Under the pieces are notes generated by a model. It was not told where the DNA came from, made no database searches, and saw nothing but the letters and a program-made list of their open reading frames with translations. Shown here one piece after another: positions 15,169 to 22,588 of a DNA stretch of 41,327 nucleotides. The DNA comes from an uncultured Dehalococcoidia bacterium (GTDB lineage Bacteria; Chloroflexota; Dehalococcoidia; Tepidiformales; Tepidiformaceae): contig CALLPC010000017.1 of the NCBI GenBank assembly GCA_938015525.1, forward strand, positions 1 through 41,327. Direction: 5' to 3'. Numbering within the stretch: position 1 is the first letter of the stretch; the number at the start of each line of letters is the position of its first letter. The translations under genes and the position numbers were made by a program.

Positions 15169-15645
15169 TCAGGCGACGTCGAAGAGGAATTCGACCTCGA
15201 CGGGGACGCCGGCGGGCAGCTCGGCGACGCCGATGGCGATGCGGGCATGGCGCCCGGCTTCGCCGAAGACGTCGAGGAGGAGCTGGGAGGCACCGTTGAT
15301 GACGGCCGGGTGGCCGGTGAAGCCGGGCGCGCTGGCGACGTAGCCCGCGACCCGCACGACCCGCACGACCCGGTCGAGGCTGCCCAGCTCGGCCCGGGCG
15401 ATGGCCAGGGCCTGCAGGGCGCAGACCCGGGCGAGCGCCGCGCCTTCTTCTACTGTGATATCGTGCCCGAGCTTGCCGACGGCGGCGACGCCGGAACCGT
15501 CGGCCGCCCGGGGCACCTGCCCGGAGATGTACAGCTGGCTGCCGCTCCGCACCGCCGGCGCGTACAGCCCGGCCGCCGGCGGCACCGGCGGCAGCTCGAT
15601 GCCGAGGTCGGCGAGGCGGTGTTCGGGCGTCTCCTCGTGGGCCAT
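15169..15645 (-). CDS. RidA/YjgF-family protein
   Basis: A 158-residue protein of the longer RidA subgroup: ELPPVPPAAGLYAPAVRSGSQLYISGQVPR, then VVRVAGYVASAPGF, ending with ARIAIGVAELPAGVPVEVEFLF. Canonical RidA deaminates reactive enamine/imine intermediates using an Arg in the RxxxxVxxLP region. Here the corresponding Arg in HARIAIGVAELP is kept. Its ATG lies 2 nt after the parB stop, so it is translated with parB, although no functional tie is known. Confidence 0.85.
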   Translation of the reverse strand: MAHEETPEHRLADLGIELPPVPPAAGLYAPAVRSGSQLYISGQVPRAADGSGVAAVGKLGHDITVEEGAALARVCALQALAIARAELGSLDRVVRVVRVAGYVASAPGFTGHPAVINGASQLLLDVFGEAGRHARIAIGVAELPAGVPVEVEFLFDVA

Positions 15646-15647
15646 GG

Positions 15648-16664
15648 CTACTGGTACTCCCCGAGCAGGGTGGCGACGACGTTTTCGAACTCCTCCGCGG
15701 AGTAGCACTCGATGATGATGCGGGCGCCCTTTTTCTGCGGCTCGATACGGACGCGGGTGCTGAGCGCACGCCGCAGCCGGGCCTCGATATCGGCGAGGGC
15801 GGCATCCCGCCGGGCGGTCTGCGCGGCCGGTTTTGCGGCCGTCGCCGGCGAGTCCGCGAGCTGGCGGCGGACGTAACTCTCGGTATCGCGGACGGACATC
15901 TGCCGGCGCACGACCTCCCGCCAGGCGTTCACCCGGCTGCGGCCCTCGGGCAGGCCGAGGAGCGCGCGGGCGTGGCCTTCGGTAATCTCGCCGGAAACGA
16001 GGCTGCGGCGAATCTCTGCCTCCAGCTGGAGCAGCCGGAGCGCATTGGCGACCGTGGCCCGGCTCTTCCCCACCCGGCGCGCCACCTCCTCCTGGGTCAG
16101 CCCGTACTCTTCGACGAGGCGGCGGTAGGCCATCGCTTCTTCGACGGGGTTCAGGTCGGCCCGCTGGATGTTCTCGATGAGGGCGAGCTCGAGCAGCTCC
16201 TCATCGGCCGCTTCGCGGACGACGACGGGGACGGCCTCGAGCCCGGCGAGCCGGGCGGCCTGGAGGCGGCGTTCGCCGGCGATGAGCCGGTAGCCGCCCT
16301 CGGGGTCGCGGGTGACGATGAGCGGCTGGATGATGCCGTGCTCTTTGATGGAGTCGGCGAGCTCGCGGAGCTGCTCGGGGTCGAAGTGGGTGCGCGGCTG
16401 CTCGGGGTTCGGCGCGATGAGGTCGATATCGAGCAGCTCGGGCCCGCCGCGCCGGTTCGCCGGGGGAGCGGGCAGGGGTCCAGGCGCGAGGCGCTCCCCC
16501 GGTTCGGCCGGCGCCTCGCGGGCGGGCTCCCGCTCCGGGAGGGGCGGGGCGTCCGCGGGCGGCCGGGCGGCGGCGGGCGGCGGCTCGGCAGCCGGGGGCG
16601 CTGCCGGGGGGCTCCCGAAGAGGGCATCGAGGCCCCGGCCCAGTCCACGTTTCGGCTGTGTCAT
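15648..16664 (-). CDS. parB: Chromosome-partitioning protein ParB
   Basis: A 338-residue ParB. It starts KRGLGRGLDALFG, has a Pro/Ala-rich linker, the CTPase/N-domain (IDLIAPNPEQPRTHFDPEQL, then GYRLIAGERRLQAARLAG), a helix-turn-helix that reads parS (YGLTQEEVARRVGKSRATVANALRLL) and a C-terminal dimer domain (RVRIEPQKKGARIIIECYSAEEFENVV). ParB loads at parS as a CTP-dependent clamp and spreads. Six parS-like sites lie 4.6 kb away. The start overlaps the parA stop by 4 nt. Confidence 0.95.
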   Translation of the reverse strand: MTQPKRGLGRGLDALFGSPPAAPPAAEPPPAAARPPADAPPLPEREPAREAPAEPGERLAPGPLPAPPANRRGGPELLDIDLIAPNPEQPRTHFDPEQLRELADSIKEHGIIQPLIVTRDPEGGYRLIAGERRLQAARLAGLEAVPVVVREAADEELLELALIENIQRADLNPVEEAMAYRRLVEEYGLTQEEVARRVGKSRATVANALRLLQLEAEIRRSLVSGEITEGHARALLGLPEGRSRVNAWREVVRRQMSVRDTESYVRRQLADSPATAAKPAAQTARRDAALADIEARLRRALSTRVRIEPQKKGARIIIECYSAEEFENVVATLLGEYQ

Positions 16665-17431
16665 ACGGCGACTCCCACGCGTTCCAAGAGTTCGGCGGCG
16701 ACGGCTTCGTAGGCGGCGGCCGCGCGGCCGCCCGGCTCGTACCGGAAGATCGACTGGCCGTGGCTCGGCGCCTCGCTCAGGCGGACCGACCGGGGGATGA
16801 TGGTGGCGAACGTCTGCGGGAAGTGGCTCCGTACTTCATCGACGACCTGCTGGGCGAGCCGCGTGCGGGCATCGAACATCGTCAGGATGACACCGAGGAC
16901 GTGGAGGCCCGGGTTCAGGTTCCGGCGCACCAGCTCGAGCGTTTCCACCAGTCGGCTCAGACCCTCGAGGGCCATGTACTCGCACTGGACGGGGATGATG
17001 ACGCTCTCGCTCGCCGTAAGCGCGTTGATGGTGAGGAGGCCGAGGGATGGCGGGCAATCGACGAGCACCCAGTCGTACTGCTCCCGGACCGGGTGGAGGG
17101 CGTTCGCCAGCCGCCGTTCCCGGGCGAGGACCGGCACGAGCTCGACCTCGGCGCCGGAGAGCTCTGCGCTCGAGGGGACGAGGTCGACGCCCTCCTCCTC
17201 CACCCGGACGATGCAGGCGCCGACCGGGACGTCGTCGAGGAGCGCGTCGTAGACCCCGGCGCTGGCGCTGCCGATGACGCCGAGGGCGCTGGTGGCGTTC
17301 GCCTGGGGGTCGAGGTCGACGAGGAGGACGCGCTGCCCGCGGCGGGCGAGGGCGACGGCGAGGGAGACGGCGGTCGTGGTCTTGCCGACGCCGCCCTTCT
17401 GGTTGACGAGCGAGACGATGCGGGCTCCCAT
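16661..17431 (-). CDS. parA: Chromosome-partitioning ATPase ParA (Soj)
   Basis: A 256-residue deviant-Walker ATPase. Motifs: KGGVGKTTTAVSL (signature lysine and P-loop), VDLDPQANAT, and DWVLVDCPPSLGLLT. It drives segregation of ParB-parS complexes over the nucleoid. The short N-terminus, without a helix-turn-helix, marks the chromosomal type. The ATG at 17431 overlaps the PfkB stop by 1 nt, and its own stop overlaps parB by 4 nt. Confidence 0.95.
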   Translation of the reverse strand: MGARIVSLVNQKGGVGKTTTAVSLAVALARRGQRVLLVDLDPQANATSALGVIGSASAGVYDALLDDVPVGACIVRVEEEGVDLVPSSAELSGAEVELVPVLARERRLANALHPVREQYDWVLVDCPPSLGLLTINALTASESVIIPVQCEYMALEGLSRLVETLELVRRNLNPGLHVLGVILTMFDARTRLAQQVVDEVRSHFPQTFATIIPRSVRLSEAPSHGQSIFRYEPGGRAAAAYEAVAAELLERVGVAV

Positions 17432-18264
17432 CAGGCGGCCTCCCGGGTCATCCGTTCTTCGATTGCGGCGCGGCTCGCGACGCCCGCGAGGCCGGGCGCT
17501 TCGACGGCGAGCGCCCCGGCGGCGAGGGCGAACCGCATCGCCTGGTCGACCGAGTCGGTCTCGGCGAGGCGCACCATGAACGCCATGGCGAAGCAATCGC
17601 CGGCGCCCGTCGGCTCGGACGCCTCGGCTGGCAGGGCGGGATAGCTGTGTGCGCTGCCATCCAGTTCGAACAGTGTAGCGCCGTTGTAGCCACGCGTCAG
17701 GACGACGAGCGTCTTCTCCGCGGCGAGGGCAGCGGCGAGCGCCTCCGGGGCGGCCGTATCCTCTTCGCTGAAAAAGGCGCACCAGCCGGGGCGAACGAGG
17801 GCGCGGGCCGCCTCGAGGGGCCGCGGGTTCGGGACGACCCGGCCGTCGGGGTCGACCGAGCGGAGCGCCCCCTGGAGCGAGACGCCGACGACGGCACCGC
17901 GGAAGCGGAGCGGCGCCTTCCGGAATTCGTGGTAGGCGGGCGCGTAGAAGACGAGGTCGAACGCCTCGCCGGGTCGGAGGTGCGGCACGAGCTGGAGGTC
18001 GGACCCGGCCGCGAGCAGCCTTTGCGTGCGGTTGCCGCGCGCGTCGTACCGGTTTTCGTAGCGGGCGACGGTGCCGGGCGCGGCGCGCACGTCGAGGCCC
18101 GCGAGCAGGCCGGCGGGGAACTCCGGTTCGAGCGAGGTGACGAGGGTGACGTCGCTCCCCAGGGCGCGGGCCATGAGGGCGGAGTAGAGCGCAGGGCCGC
18201 CGGGCGCCCACCCGCCATCGGGGGAGCGGTCGAGCGCGACGTTGCCGGCGACCAGGACGCGCGT
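17431..18264 (-). CDS. PfkB-family carbohydrate kinase, apparent ACG start
   Basis: A ribokinase-like sugar/nucleoside kinase. The C-terminal signature EPTGAGDCFAMAFMVRL with catalytic Asp is intact, and VVLTRGYNGATLFE forms the nucleotide-binding region. The first ATG in frame is at 18174, but the 30 codons before it read RVLVAGNVALDRSPDGGW and GGPALYSAL, the expected first strand and substrate-binding motif. No ATG, GTG or TTG is available there. AAGGAGG ends 6 nt before an ACG codon at 18264, the ideal distance. I therefore use ACG as start (277 residues); the 247-residue form from 18174 would lack part of the fold. Substrate is unknown. It lies between jag and parA. Confidence 0.75.
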   Translation of the reverse strand, partial: TRVLVAGNVALDRSPDGGWAPGGPALYSALMARALGSDVTLVTSLEPEFPAGLLAGLDVRAAPGTVARYENRYDARGNRTQRLLAAGSDLQLVPHLRPGEAFDLVFYAPAYHEFRKAPLRFRGAVVGVSLQGALRSVDPDGRVVPNPRPLEAARALVRPGWCAFFSEEDTAAPEALAAALAAEKTLVVLTRGYNGATLFELDGSAHSYPALPAEASEPTGAGDCFAMAFMVRLAETDSVDQAMRFALAAGALAVEAPGLAGVASRAAIEERMTREAA

Positions 18265-18266
18265 GG

Positions 18267-19268
18267 CTAGCCTCCTTCGCCTCTCCGGCTGATGACGACT
18301 TTCCGGTTCTCGCCGTCGCCGATGCTGTGGGTTTCGAGCTCGGGGTCATCGACGAACTGGAGGTGGACGATGCGGCGCTCGGCGGCGGACATCGGTTCGA
18401 GGGTGATGGGGGTGCCCGTCTGGCGGACGCGGTCGCCCATCCGCCGGGCCATCTCGACGATGCGCTCTTCGTTCCGGTGGCGGTAGTGCTCGATATCGAC
18501 GGTGACGCCGCCGCGGCCGGGGTACTTGCGGGCGAGGGCCAGGTTCACGAGGAACTGGAGCGCGAGCAGGGTCTCGCCCCGGCGCCCGATGAGGACGCCG
18601 AGGTTCTCCCCCTTGATGTCGATGACGGCGAGGGCGGAGCCGCGGCCGTCGCCGGGCGTGAGCGGCTCGCGGATGGATATCTCGGCATCGATGCCGAGGA
18701 TGCGGAGGATGTCGTCGATGGTCTGGGCGGCGTAGTCGACTTCTTCGGCGTTGATGTCGGGCTCGACCTCGGGCTGGTCGCTCTTCAGCCGGGCGGGCCG
18801 GGCGGGGCGGGCCGGGCGGGAGGGCGCGGGCGGGCGCTCGAGGTGGGGCCGGGCGGGCTGGCGGGGGCGCTCGGGGCGGGCCGGGCGTTCGCCCGCGGGT
18901 TCGGCCCCGGCCGGCCTGGCGAGGAAATCGGCGTCCGTGAGCTTGAGCGGTGCCGGCTCGAGGGCGCGGCCGGGGCCGGCAGCGGGCCTGGACGGGCCGC
19001 GGCCTGCGGCCTGCCGGGGGCGGCGGCCGCCATCGCGGCGCGGGGCGCCCTCGGCGTCTGCGCCCGGCGGCGGAGGTGCGGCGGGCGTTGCTGACCGGGT
19101 GATGCGGGTAACCCGGACGACGGCGTCGCGGCCGCGGGAGAAGAGGCCGCCTTTCTTCCCCTCATCGATGATGGTGACGTCGACTTCGTCGCGGCTGGCG
19201 CCGAGGATGGCGAGGGCCTTATTGAGGGCGTCTTCGACGGTTTTGCCGCTTGCTTCGGCCTGGTCCAT
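18267..19268 (-). CDS. jag: Jag/KhpB RNA-binding protein
   Basis: A 333-residue protein: an N-terminal Jag_N domain (SGKTVEDALNKALAILGASRDEV with GKKGGLFSRG), a long Pro/Arg-rich linker (about 65-170), a KH domain with GENLGVLIGRRGETLLALQ and a C-terminal R3H domain ending DGENRKVVISRR. KhpB acts with KhpA on RNAs tied to cell wall and division. The family usually follows yidC, as here. Its start lies inside the end of yidC, a 50-nt overlap. The linker is much longer than usual and low in complexity. Confidence 0.93.
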   Translation of the reverse strand: MDQAEASGKTVEDALNKALAILGASRDEVDVTIIDEGKKGGLFSRGRDAVVRVTRITRSATPAAPPPPGADAEGAPRRDGGRRPRQAAGRGPSRPAAGPGRALEPAPLKLTDADFLARPAGAEPAGERPARPERPRQPARPHLERPPAPSRPARPARPARLKSDQPEVEPDINAEEVDYAAQTIDDILRILGIDAEISIREPLTPGDGRGSALAVIDIKGENLGVLIGRRGETLLALQFLVNLALARKYPGRGGVTVDIEHYRHRNEERIVEMARRMGDRVRQTGTPITLEPMSAAERRIVHLQFVDDPELETHSIGDGENRKVVISRRGEGG

Positions 19269-20079
19269 GGCTGGGTGTCCTCGATTCTGGAACAGATGAG
19301 ACGGCAGCCGCTGCGGGGACCGGCTCGGCTGCCGCGGGCGCCGGAACCGGCGCGCGGACCTTGAAGAACGGTTCGATGCCGAGCGGCTTGAAGCCGTAGA
19401 TGAGGATGTTGAAGCCGATGCCCACGATGCTGTTCACGACCCAGTAGAGGCTGACCCCGCTCGGGAACTGGAGCGCGAAGAAGGCGAACATCAGGGGCAG
19501 CATCACGTTCATCATGGCCTGCTGCTGGCGGACCCGTTCATCGGTACTGACGGTGACGGTCGTCTTCGACTGGGCCCAGGTCGTGACGCCGACGAGCACC
19601 ACCATGAGGAGATTCGGGTGGCGCAGGTCCATCCCGAGGAAGAACTCCTGCATCGGGAGGGCGTGCTGGAGGTAGGACCAGTCGTAGACGTGGCTGGAGA
19701 GCTTTTCGAGCGCCTCGGGTGAATTGGGGAGCACGATGCGGACGGCGCTGTAGAGGGCGATGAGGATGGGGAACTGGATGAGCATCGGCCCGAGGCAGCC
19801 GAGCGGATTGATGCCGGCCTCGCGGTAGAGCTTCATCATCTCTTCCTGCCGCCGCTTCGGGTCGCTGTACTTCTTGTTGATCTCCTGGATGCGCGGCTGC
19901 ACGGCCTGCATCTGGCGGGTCACGTGGAGCTGGCGGTAGGTAAGGGGGAAGGTCACGACCCGGACGAGGATGGTGAAGGCGATGATCGCGAGTCCGAATG
20001 AGCCGAACAGGAGGTTGTTGAGGAGAACCAGGAGGTTCACCATCGGGTTGAGGAGTGCAACGGTGAAGAATTCGCCCAT
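19219..20079 (-). CDS. yidC: YidC/Oxa1 membrane protein insertase
   Basis: A 286-residue insertase that places membrane proteins in the bilayer. It begins with a helix near the N-terminus, followed by FTILVRVVTFPLTYRQLHVTRQM (the Arg of the hydrophilic groove), the coiled-coil loop EINKKYSDPKRRQEEMMKLY, and INPLGCLGPMLIQFPI. There is no large periplasmic domain, as in Gram-positive types. The C-terminal tail is basic (KRQNRRRRP), suited to ribosome contact, and overlaps jag by 50 nt. The ATG overlaps the stop of the BamB-like gene by 1 nt. Confidence 0.95.
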   Translation of the reverse strand: MGEFFTVALLNPMVNLLVLLNNLLFGSFGLAIIAFTILVRVVTFPLTYRQLHVTRQMQAVQPRIQEINKKYSDPKRRQEEMMKLYREAGINPLGCLGPMLIQFPILIALYSAVRIVLPNSPEALEKLSSHVYDWSYLQHALPMQEFFLGMDLRHPNLLMVVLVGVTTWAQSKTTVTVSTDERVRQQQAMMNVMLPLMFAFFALQFPSGVSLYWVVNSIVGIGFNILIYGFKPLGIEPFFKVRAPVPAPAAAEPVPAAAAVSSVPESRTPSHGPGRSKRQNRRRRPQ

Positions 20080-21230
20080 CAGCGCTTCACCCCGGTCACC
20101 GGCACCTCGACCACGGAGCGGTTTTGCGGATTGGCGAAGAAGAGCCGTGCCTTCGTGGTGAGGATGTAGGCGCCGCCGTTTGCCGCGAGCAGATTGGCGC
20201 GGACCGTGCCCGCGCCGTCGATCGGCACGCGATTCAGCACCTCGCCGGTGTTGGCATCGATGAAGGTCACCACAGGCCCCCGGTCGGCCACGATGAGCAC
20301 ATCATCCACGATGACGGGGGCAGCTTTCACGCGGTGGCCTTCGGTGGACGCAGGCGGCCAGAGCTCCCTGGCGGGGGATACGCTTATGTCGAGCCCGTAG
20401 ATATTCCCGCCGAAATCGCCGAAGTAGAGCCGGTTGCCGCGGAGGGCGGGGGCGGTCCAGACCCAGTCGCGGGCGCGGAAGTCGGTGAGGACCTGGCCGG
20501 TGGCGGCGTCGAGGAGGTAAACGTGGCGGTTGATGGAGGGGACGAAGAGGCGGGCGTCGTCGAGCGCGACGAGGTCGGCGATGGCGCCGGTCGCTTTGAA
20601 CGGTCCGGGCCAGGCGGGGGTGCGGTCGCTGATGCGGATGGCGTGGACCTCGCCGTTCATCGTGGCGACGTAGAGGGTGCCGCCGATGGCGACGGGAGTG
20701 GCCCAGATGCCGGAATCGAAGACGAGGGGGGTTTCCCAGCCCTGTGCCGGGGCGCCGTTGGCGGCGTTCCAGCCGTAGAGGCGGCCTTCGGTGGTGCCGA
20801 AGAAGAGGATGCCGTTGGCGTAGGCGAGGCCGCCGGCGATGTTGCCGCGGATATTGGCGGCGTTCGTCTTGCCCTCGTCGGGCCAGGCGGGCCTGCCGGT
20901 TTCGGCGTCGAGGGCGAAGACGCCGGCCTCGTAGGTGGCGTAGTAGACGCGGCCGTCGGCGAGGATGGGGGCGCCGTAGGCGGCGTTGGGGCGGACCCTG
21001 TCGTCGGCTTTGACGTCCTTATCGGGGAAGGTCCAGCGGGCGGCGGCGCTGCGGCCGTCCTCGGCGAGGGTGGTGCGGGAGACGTGGCCGTGGTCGGTGG
21101 TGAGGTAGAGGCTGGTGCCGTCGAGGACGGGGGGCGCCCAGCCCTCGGGGTTGGTGACGGCGACGCAGCTGGCGGCGAGGAGGGCGGCGGCGGTGAGGAG
21201 GCCGGCGCCGGCGAGGCGGAGGCGGGTCAC
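20079..21230 (-). CDS. BamB-like beta-propeller (PQQ-repeat) lipoprotein
   Basis: A 383-residue exported lipoprotein with lipobox LLAASC (Cys22) and about seven PQQ-like blades, e.g. GRVYYATYEAGVFALDAETGRPAW, GTLYVATMNGEVHAI and NRLYFGDFGGNIYGLD. In BamB this propeller supports outer-membrane protein assembly; this organism appears to have a single membrane, so another scaffold role is likely. It is directly coupled to yidC (TGATG), which suggests help in membrane insertion or folding outside the membrane. The start is the GTG at 21230, with a -10-like TACCAT 6 nt upstream. The frame remains open to 21392 but that part overlaps a parS-like region. Confidence 0.8.
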   Translation of the reverse strand: MTRLRLAGAGLLTAAALLAASCVAVTNPEGWAPPVLDGTSLYLTTDHGHVSRTTLAEDGRSAAARWTFPDKDVKADDRVRPNAAYGAPILADGRVYYATYEAGVFALDAETGRPAWPDEGKTNAANIRGNIAGGLAYANGILFFGTTEGRLYGWNAANGAPAQGWETPLVFDSGIWATPVAIGGTLYVATMNGEVHAIRISDRTPAWPGPFKATGAIADLVALDDARLFVPSINRHVYLLDAATGQVLTDFRARDWVWTAPALRGNRLYFGDFGGNIYGLDISVSPARELWPPASTEGHRVKAAPVIVDDVLIVADRGPVVTFIDANTGEVLNRVPIDGAGTVRANLLAANGGAYILTTKARLFFANPQNRSVVEVPVTGVKR

Positions 21231-21236
21231 GGGGGG

Positions 21237-21242
21237 ATGGTA
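21237..21242 (-). promoter_or_regulatory. -10 box TACCAT, 6 nt before start codon
   Basis: On the minus strand TACCAT sits 6 nt before the GTG of the BamB-like lipoprotein; no Shine-Dalgarno sequence is present. Confidence 0.5.
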
Positions 21243-21281
21243 GCAGCCTTCGGGCTTACGGGCCGCCCGCCGGGCGGCGGG

Positions 21282-21297
21282 TGTTCCACGTGGAACC
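21282..21297. promoter_or_regulatory. parS-like site 1
   Basis: TGTTCCACGTGGAACC matches the parS consensus TGTTTCACGTGAAACA at 13 of 16 positions. It has a fully symmetric core and is the site nearest the BamB-like gene. Confidence 0.85.
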
Positions 21298-21299
21298 AA

Positions 21300-21311
21300 G
21301 AACATTTGTTC
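21300..21311. promoter_or_regulatory. LexA-type (GAACN4GTTC) box
   Basis: GAACATTTGTTC lies inside a longer palindrome (AAGAACATTTGTTCTT) 2 nt from parS site 1. GAACN4GTTC is the SOS box of Gram-positive bacteria. It is about 58 bp upstream of the -10 of the BamB-like gene. Confidence 0.45.
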
Positions 21312-21392
21312 TTCTGCGGGCCGGGCGGCGGCGGTGTTCGCGCGGCGGCCGGGGAGCAGCCGGGAACCCCACCGGGAGGGGCGGCACCGCAC

Positions 21393-21408
21393 CGTTTCAC
21401 GTGGAACG
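21393..21408. promoter_or_regulatory. parS-like site 2
   Basis: CGTTTCACGTGGAACG: core TTTCACGTGGAA intact, outer bases changed. Its centre is 111 bp from site 1. Confidence 0.8.
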
Positions 21409-21449
21409 CCAGGCTGAACGGAGTCCGGTGGGAGCGCTGGCCGCCGCGG

Positions 21450-21465
21450 TGTTTCACGTGGAACA
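21450..21465. promoter_or_regulatory. parS-like site 3
   Basis: TGTTTCACGTGGAACA differs from consensus at one position. Centre 57 bp from site 2. Confidence 0.92.
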
Positions 21466-21517
21466 CCGGGGCGTTCGCCTCTCCCCGCCCGGGGCTCGAC
21501 CTCGAGCGAGCGGCGGC

Positions 21518-21533
21518 TGTTCCACGTGAAACA
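21518..21533. promoter_or_regulatory. parS-like site 4
   Basis: TGTTCCACGTGAAACA differs from consensus at one position. Centre 68 bp from site 3. Confidence 0.92.
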
Positions 21534-21584
21534 GGGCTGCGCCAGCCCCGGCCCGGGCCTCGAGTCTGCGAGGGGCCGCGGCGA

Positions 21585-21600
21585 TGTTCCACGTGGAACA
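21585..21600. promoter_or_regulatory. parS-like site 5
   Basis: TGTTCCACGTGGAACA is a perfect 16-bp palindrome, two positions from consensus. Centre 67 bp from site 4. Confidence 0.9.
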
Positions 21601-21643
21601 TCGCCGAAACCCCGGTGCCGCCCGCGCCCCGGACCGGGCGCGC

Positions 21644-21659
21644 CGTTTCACGTGCACCA
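21644..21659. promoter_or_regulatory. parS-like site 6, degenerate
   Basis: CGTTTCACGTGCACCA keeps the left half and the central CACGTG but has lost the right arm. Centre 59 bp from site 5. The 533-nt gap 21231-21763 holds only these sites and the LexA-type box; no gene is apparent. Confidence 0.6.
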
Positions 21660-21763
21660 GCGGACGGCAGGGCTCGCTGACGTCCCCTGTTCTCCTCCCC
21701 GTCCCGCCAACCGCACACCCGCGGAGCGCTGCCGCGGACGGCCGCCTGTCCCCTGGCGCCGCC

Positions 21764-21991
21764 TCAGTCCGGCACAGGGTCGTAGCCGCTCCCGCCGAAC
21801 GGACGGCAGCGGCTCAGCCGCCGCAGGGCGAGCCAGCCACCCCGGAACGCCCCGTGCCGCTCCAGCGCCTCCCGCGCGTACCGGGAGCACGAGGGCTCGA
21901 ACCGACACACCGGCGGCATCACCCTCGAGAACGTCGCCTGGTACCCCATCACCATCCAGATCAACGGCTTCGCGACCACCCTCCCGATCAC
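21764..21991 (-). CDS. yidD: Membrane protein insertion efficiency factor YidD
   Basis: A 75-residue protein from the GTG at 21991: an amphipathic N-terminal helix, [31 protein letters not shown], and a C-terminal [19 protein letters not shown]. The three conserved cysteines and the P-x-C-R-F-x-P-S-C-S-x-Y signature are present. YidD assists YidC-dependent insertion. The start overlaps the rnpA stop by 4 nt (GTGA). Unusually, yidC does not follow directly: the parS cluster and a lipoprotein gene lie between. Confidence 0.93.
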   Translation of the reverse strand: MIGRVVAKPLIWMVMGYQATFSRVMPPVCRFEPSCSRYAREALERHGAFRGGWLALRRLSRCRPFGGSGYDPVPD

Positions 21992-22362
21992 GCCCCGCCC
22001 TCCGTTCCGCCGGCGCCCCCCGCATCCGCCGCCCACCGCTCGGCCTTCGCAAGCAGCCGCGCAATCTCCCGGGCGAGCTCCGCCACGCTCGCCGTCACCG
22101 CCCCCTCCCGCGCCACGACGATGATATCCCGCCCCCGCTCTTCCCGCGCAGCGGCACGCGCCGCCTCACGCAGCCTCCGCCGCACCCGGTTCCGGTCGTG
22201 CGCCAGCGGCACCAGCCGGCGCCCAACCGCAACTCCCCATCGGTCCCGCCCCAGGCCGTTCGACGACACCCGAACGACCAGAAGGGGACCGCGAACGACG
22301 GTCCCCTTCTGATACGCTGTATCGAACTCCGGGCCCTTCCGCAGCCGCCGCGAACGGTCCAC
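21988..22362 (-). CDS. rnpA: Ribonuclease P protein component
   Basis: A 124-residue basic protein: [31 protein letters not shown], then the RNR-type signature [15 protein letters not shown]. It binds RNase P RNA and aids 5' processing of tRNA precursors. It lies 12 nt after rpmH and overlaps yidD. The Ala/Gly-rich C-terminal tail (about 15 residues) is extra. Confidence 0.93.
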   Translation of the reverse strand: MDRSRRLRKGPEFDTAYQKGTVVRGPLLVVRVSSNGLGRDRWGVAVGRRLVPLAHDRNRVRRRLREAARAAAREERGRDIIVVAREGAVTASVAELAREIARLLAKAERWAADAGGAGGTEGGA

Positions 22363-22374
22363 GGCGCACCGCGC

Positions 22375-22518
22375 CTACACGACCGTCAGGCGCTTCCGGC
22401 CCTTCAGCCGCCGCGCCTTCAGCACCAGCCGCCCGGCGCGGGTCGACATCCGCTTCAGGAAGCCGTGCTCCCGCTTCCGCGGAATCCGGTGCGGCTGGTA
22501 CGTCCGCTTGGTCGCCAT
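22375..22518 (-). CDS. rpmH: 50S ribosomal protein L34
   Basis: A 47-residue L34: [20 protein letters not shown], then [20 protein letters not shown] and KRLTVV. It has an excellent Shine-Dalgarno sequence (AGGAGGTGA). It is first in the rpmH-rnpA-yidD run, which often lies near the replication origin. Its promoter would have to sit in the short gap before the transglycosylase stop or inside that gene. dnaA is not adjacent. Confidence 0.97.
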   Translation of the reverse strand: MATKRTYQPHRIPRKREHGFLKRMSTRAGRLVLKARRLKGRKRLTVV

Positions 22519-22588
22519 AGGTCACCTCCTGCGGGCTCTCCGCTCCGACGAATCTCCACGTTACCCCGCACCCCCGGTAACGGTCGAA

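Noticed and set aside
21880..21915. tRNA-like GGTTCGAGCC on the minus strand
   Set aside because: It encodes the conserved RFEPSC part of YidD and cannot form a cloverleaf.
22519..22588. Replication origin or dnaA next to rpmH
   Set aside because: No dnaA gene and no cluster of DnaA boxes was seen; the neighbour is a lytic transglycosylase. The parS cluster alone does not define oriC.
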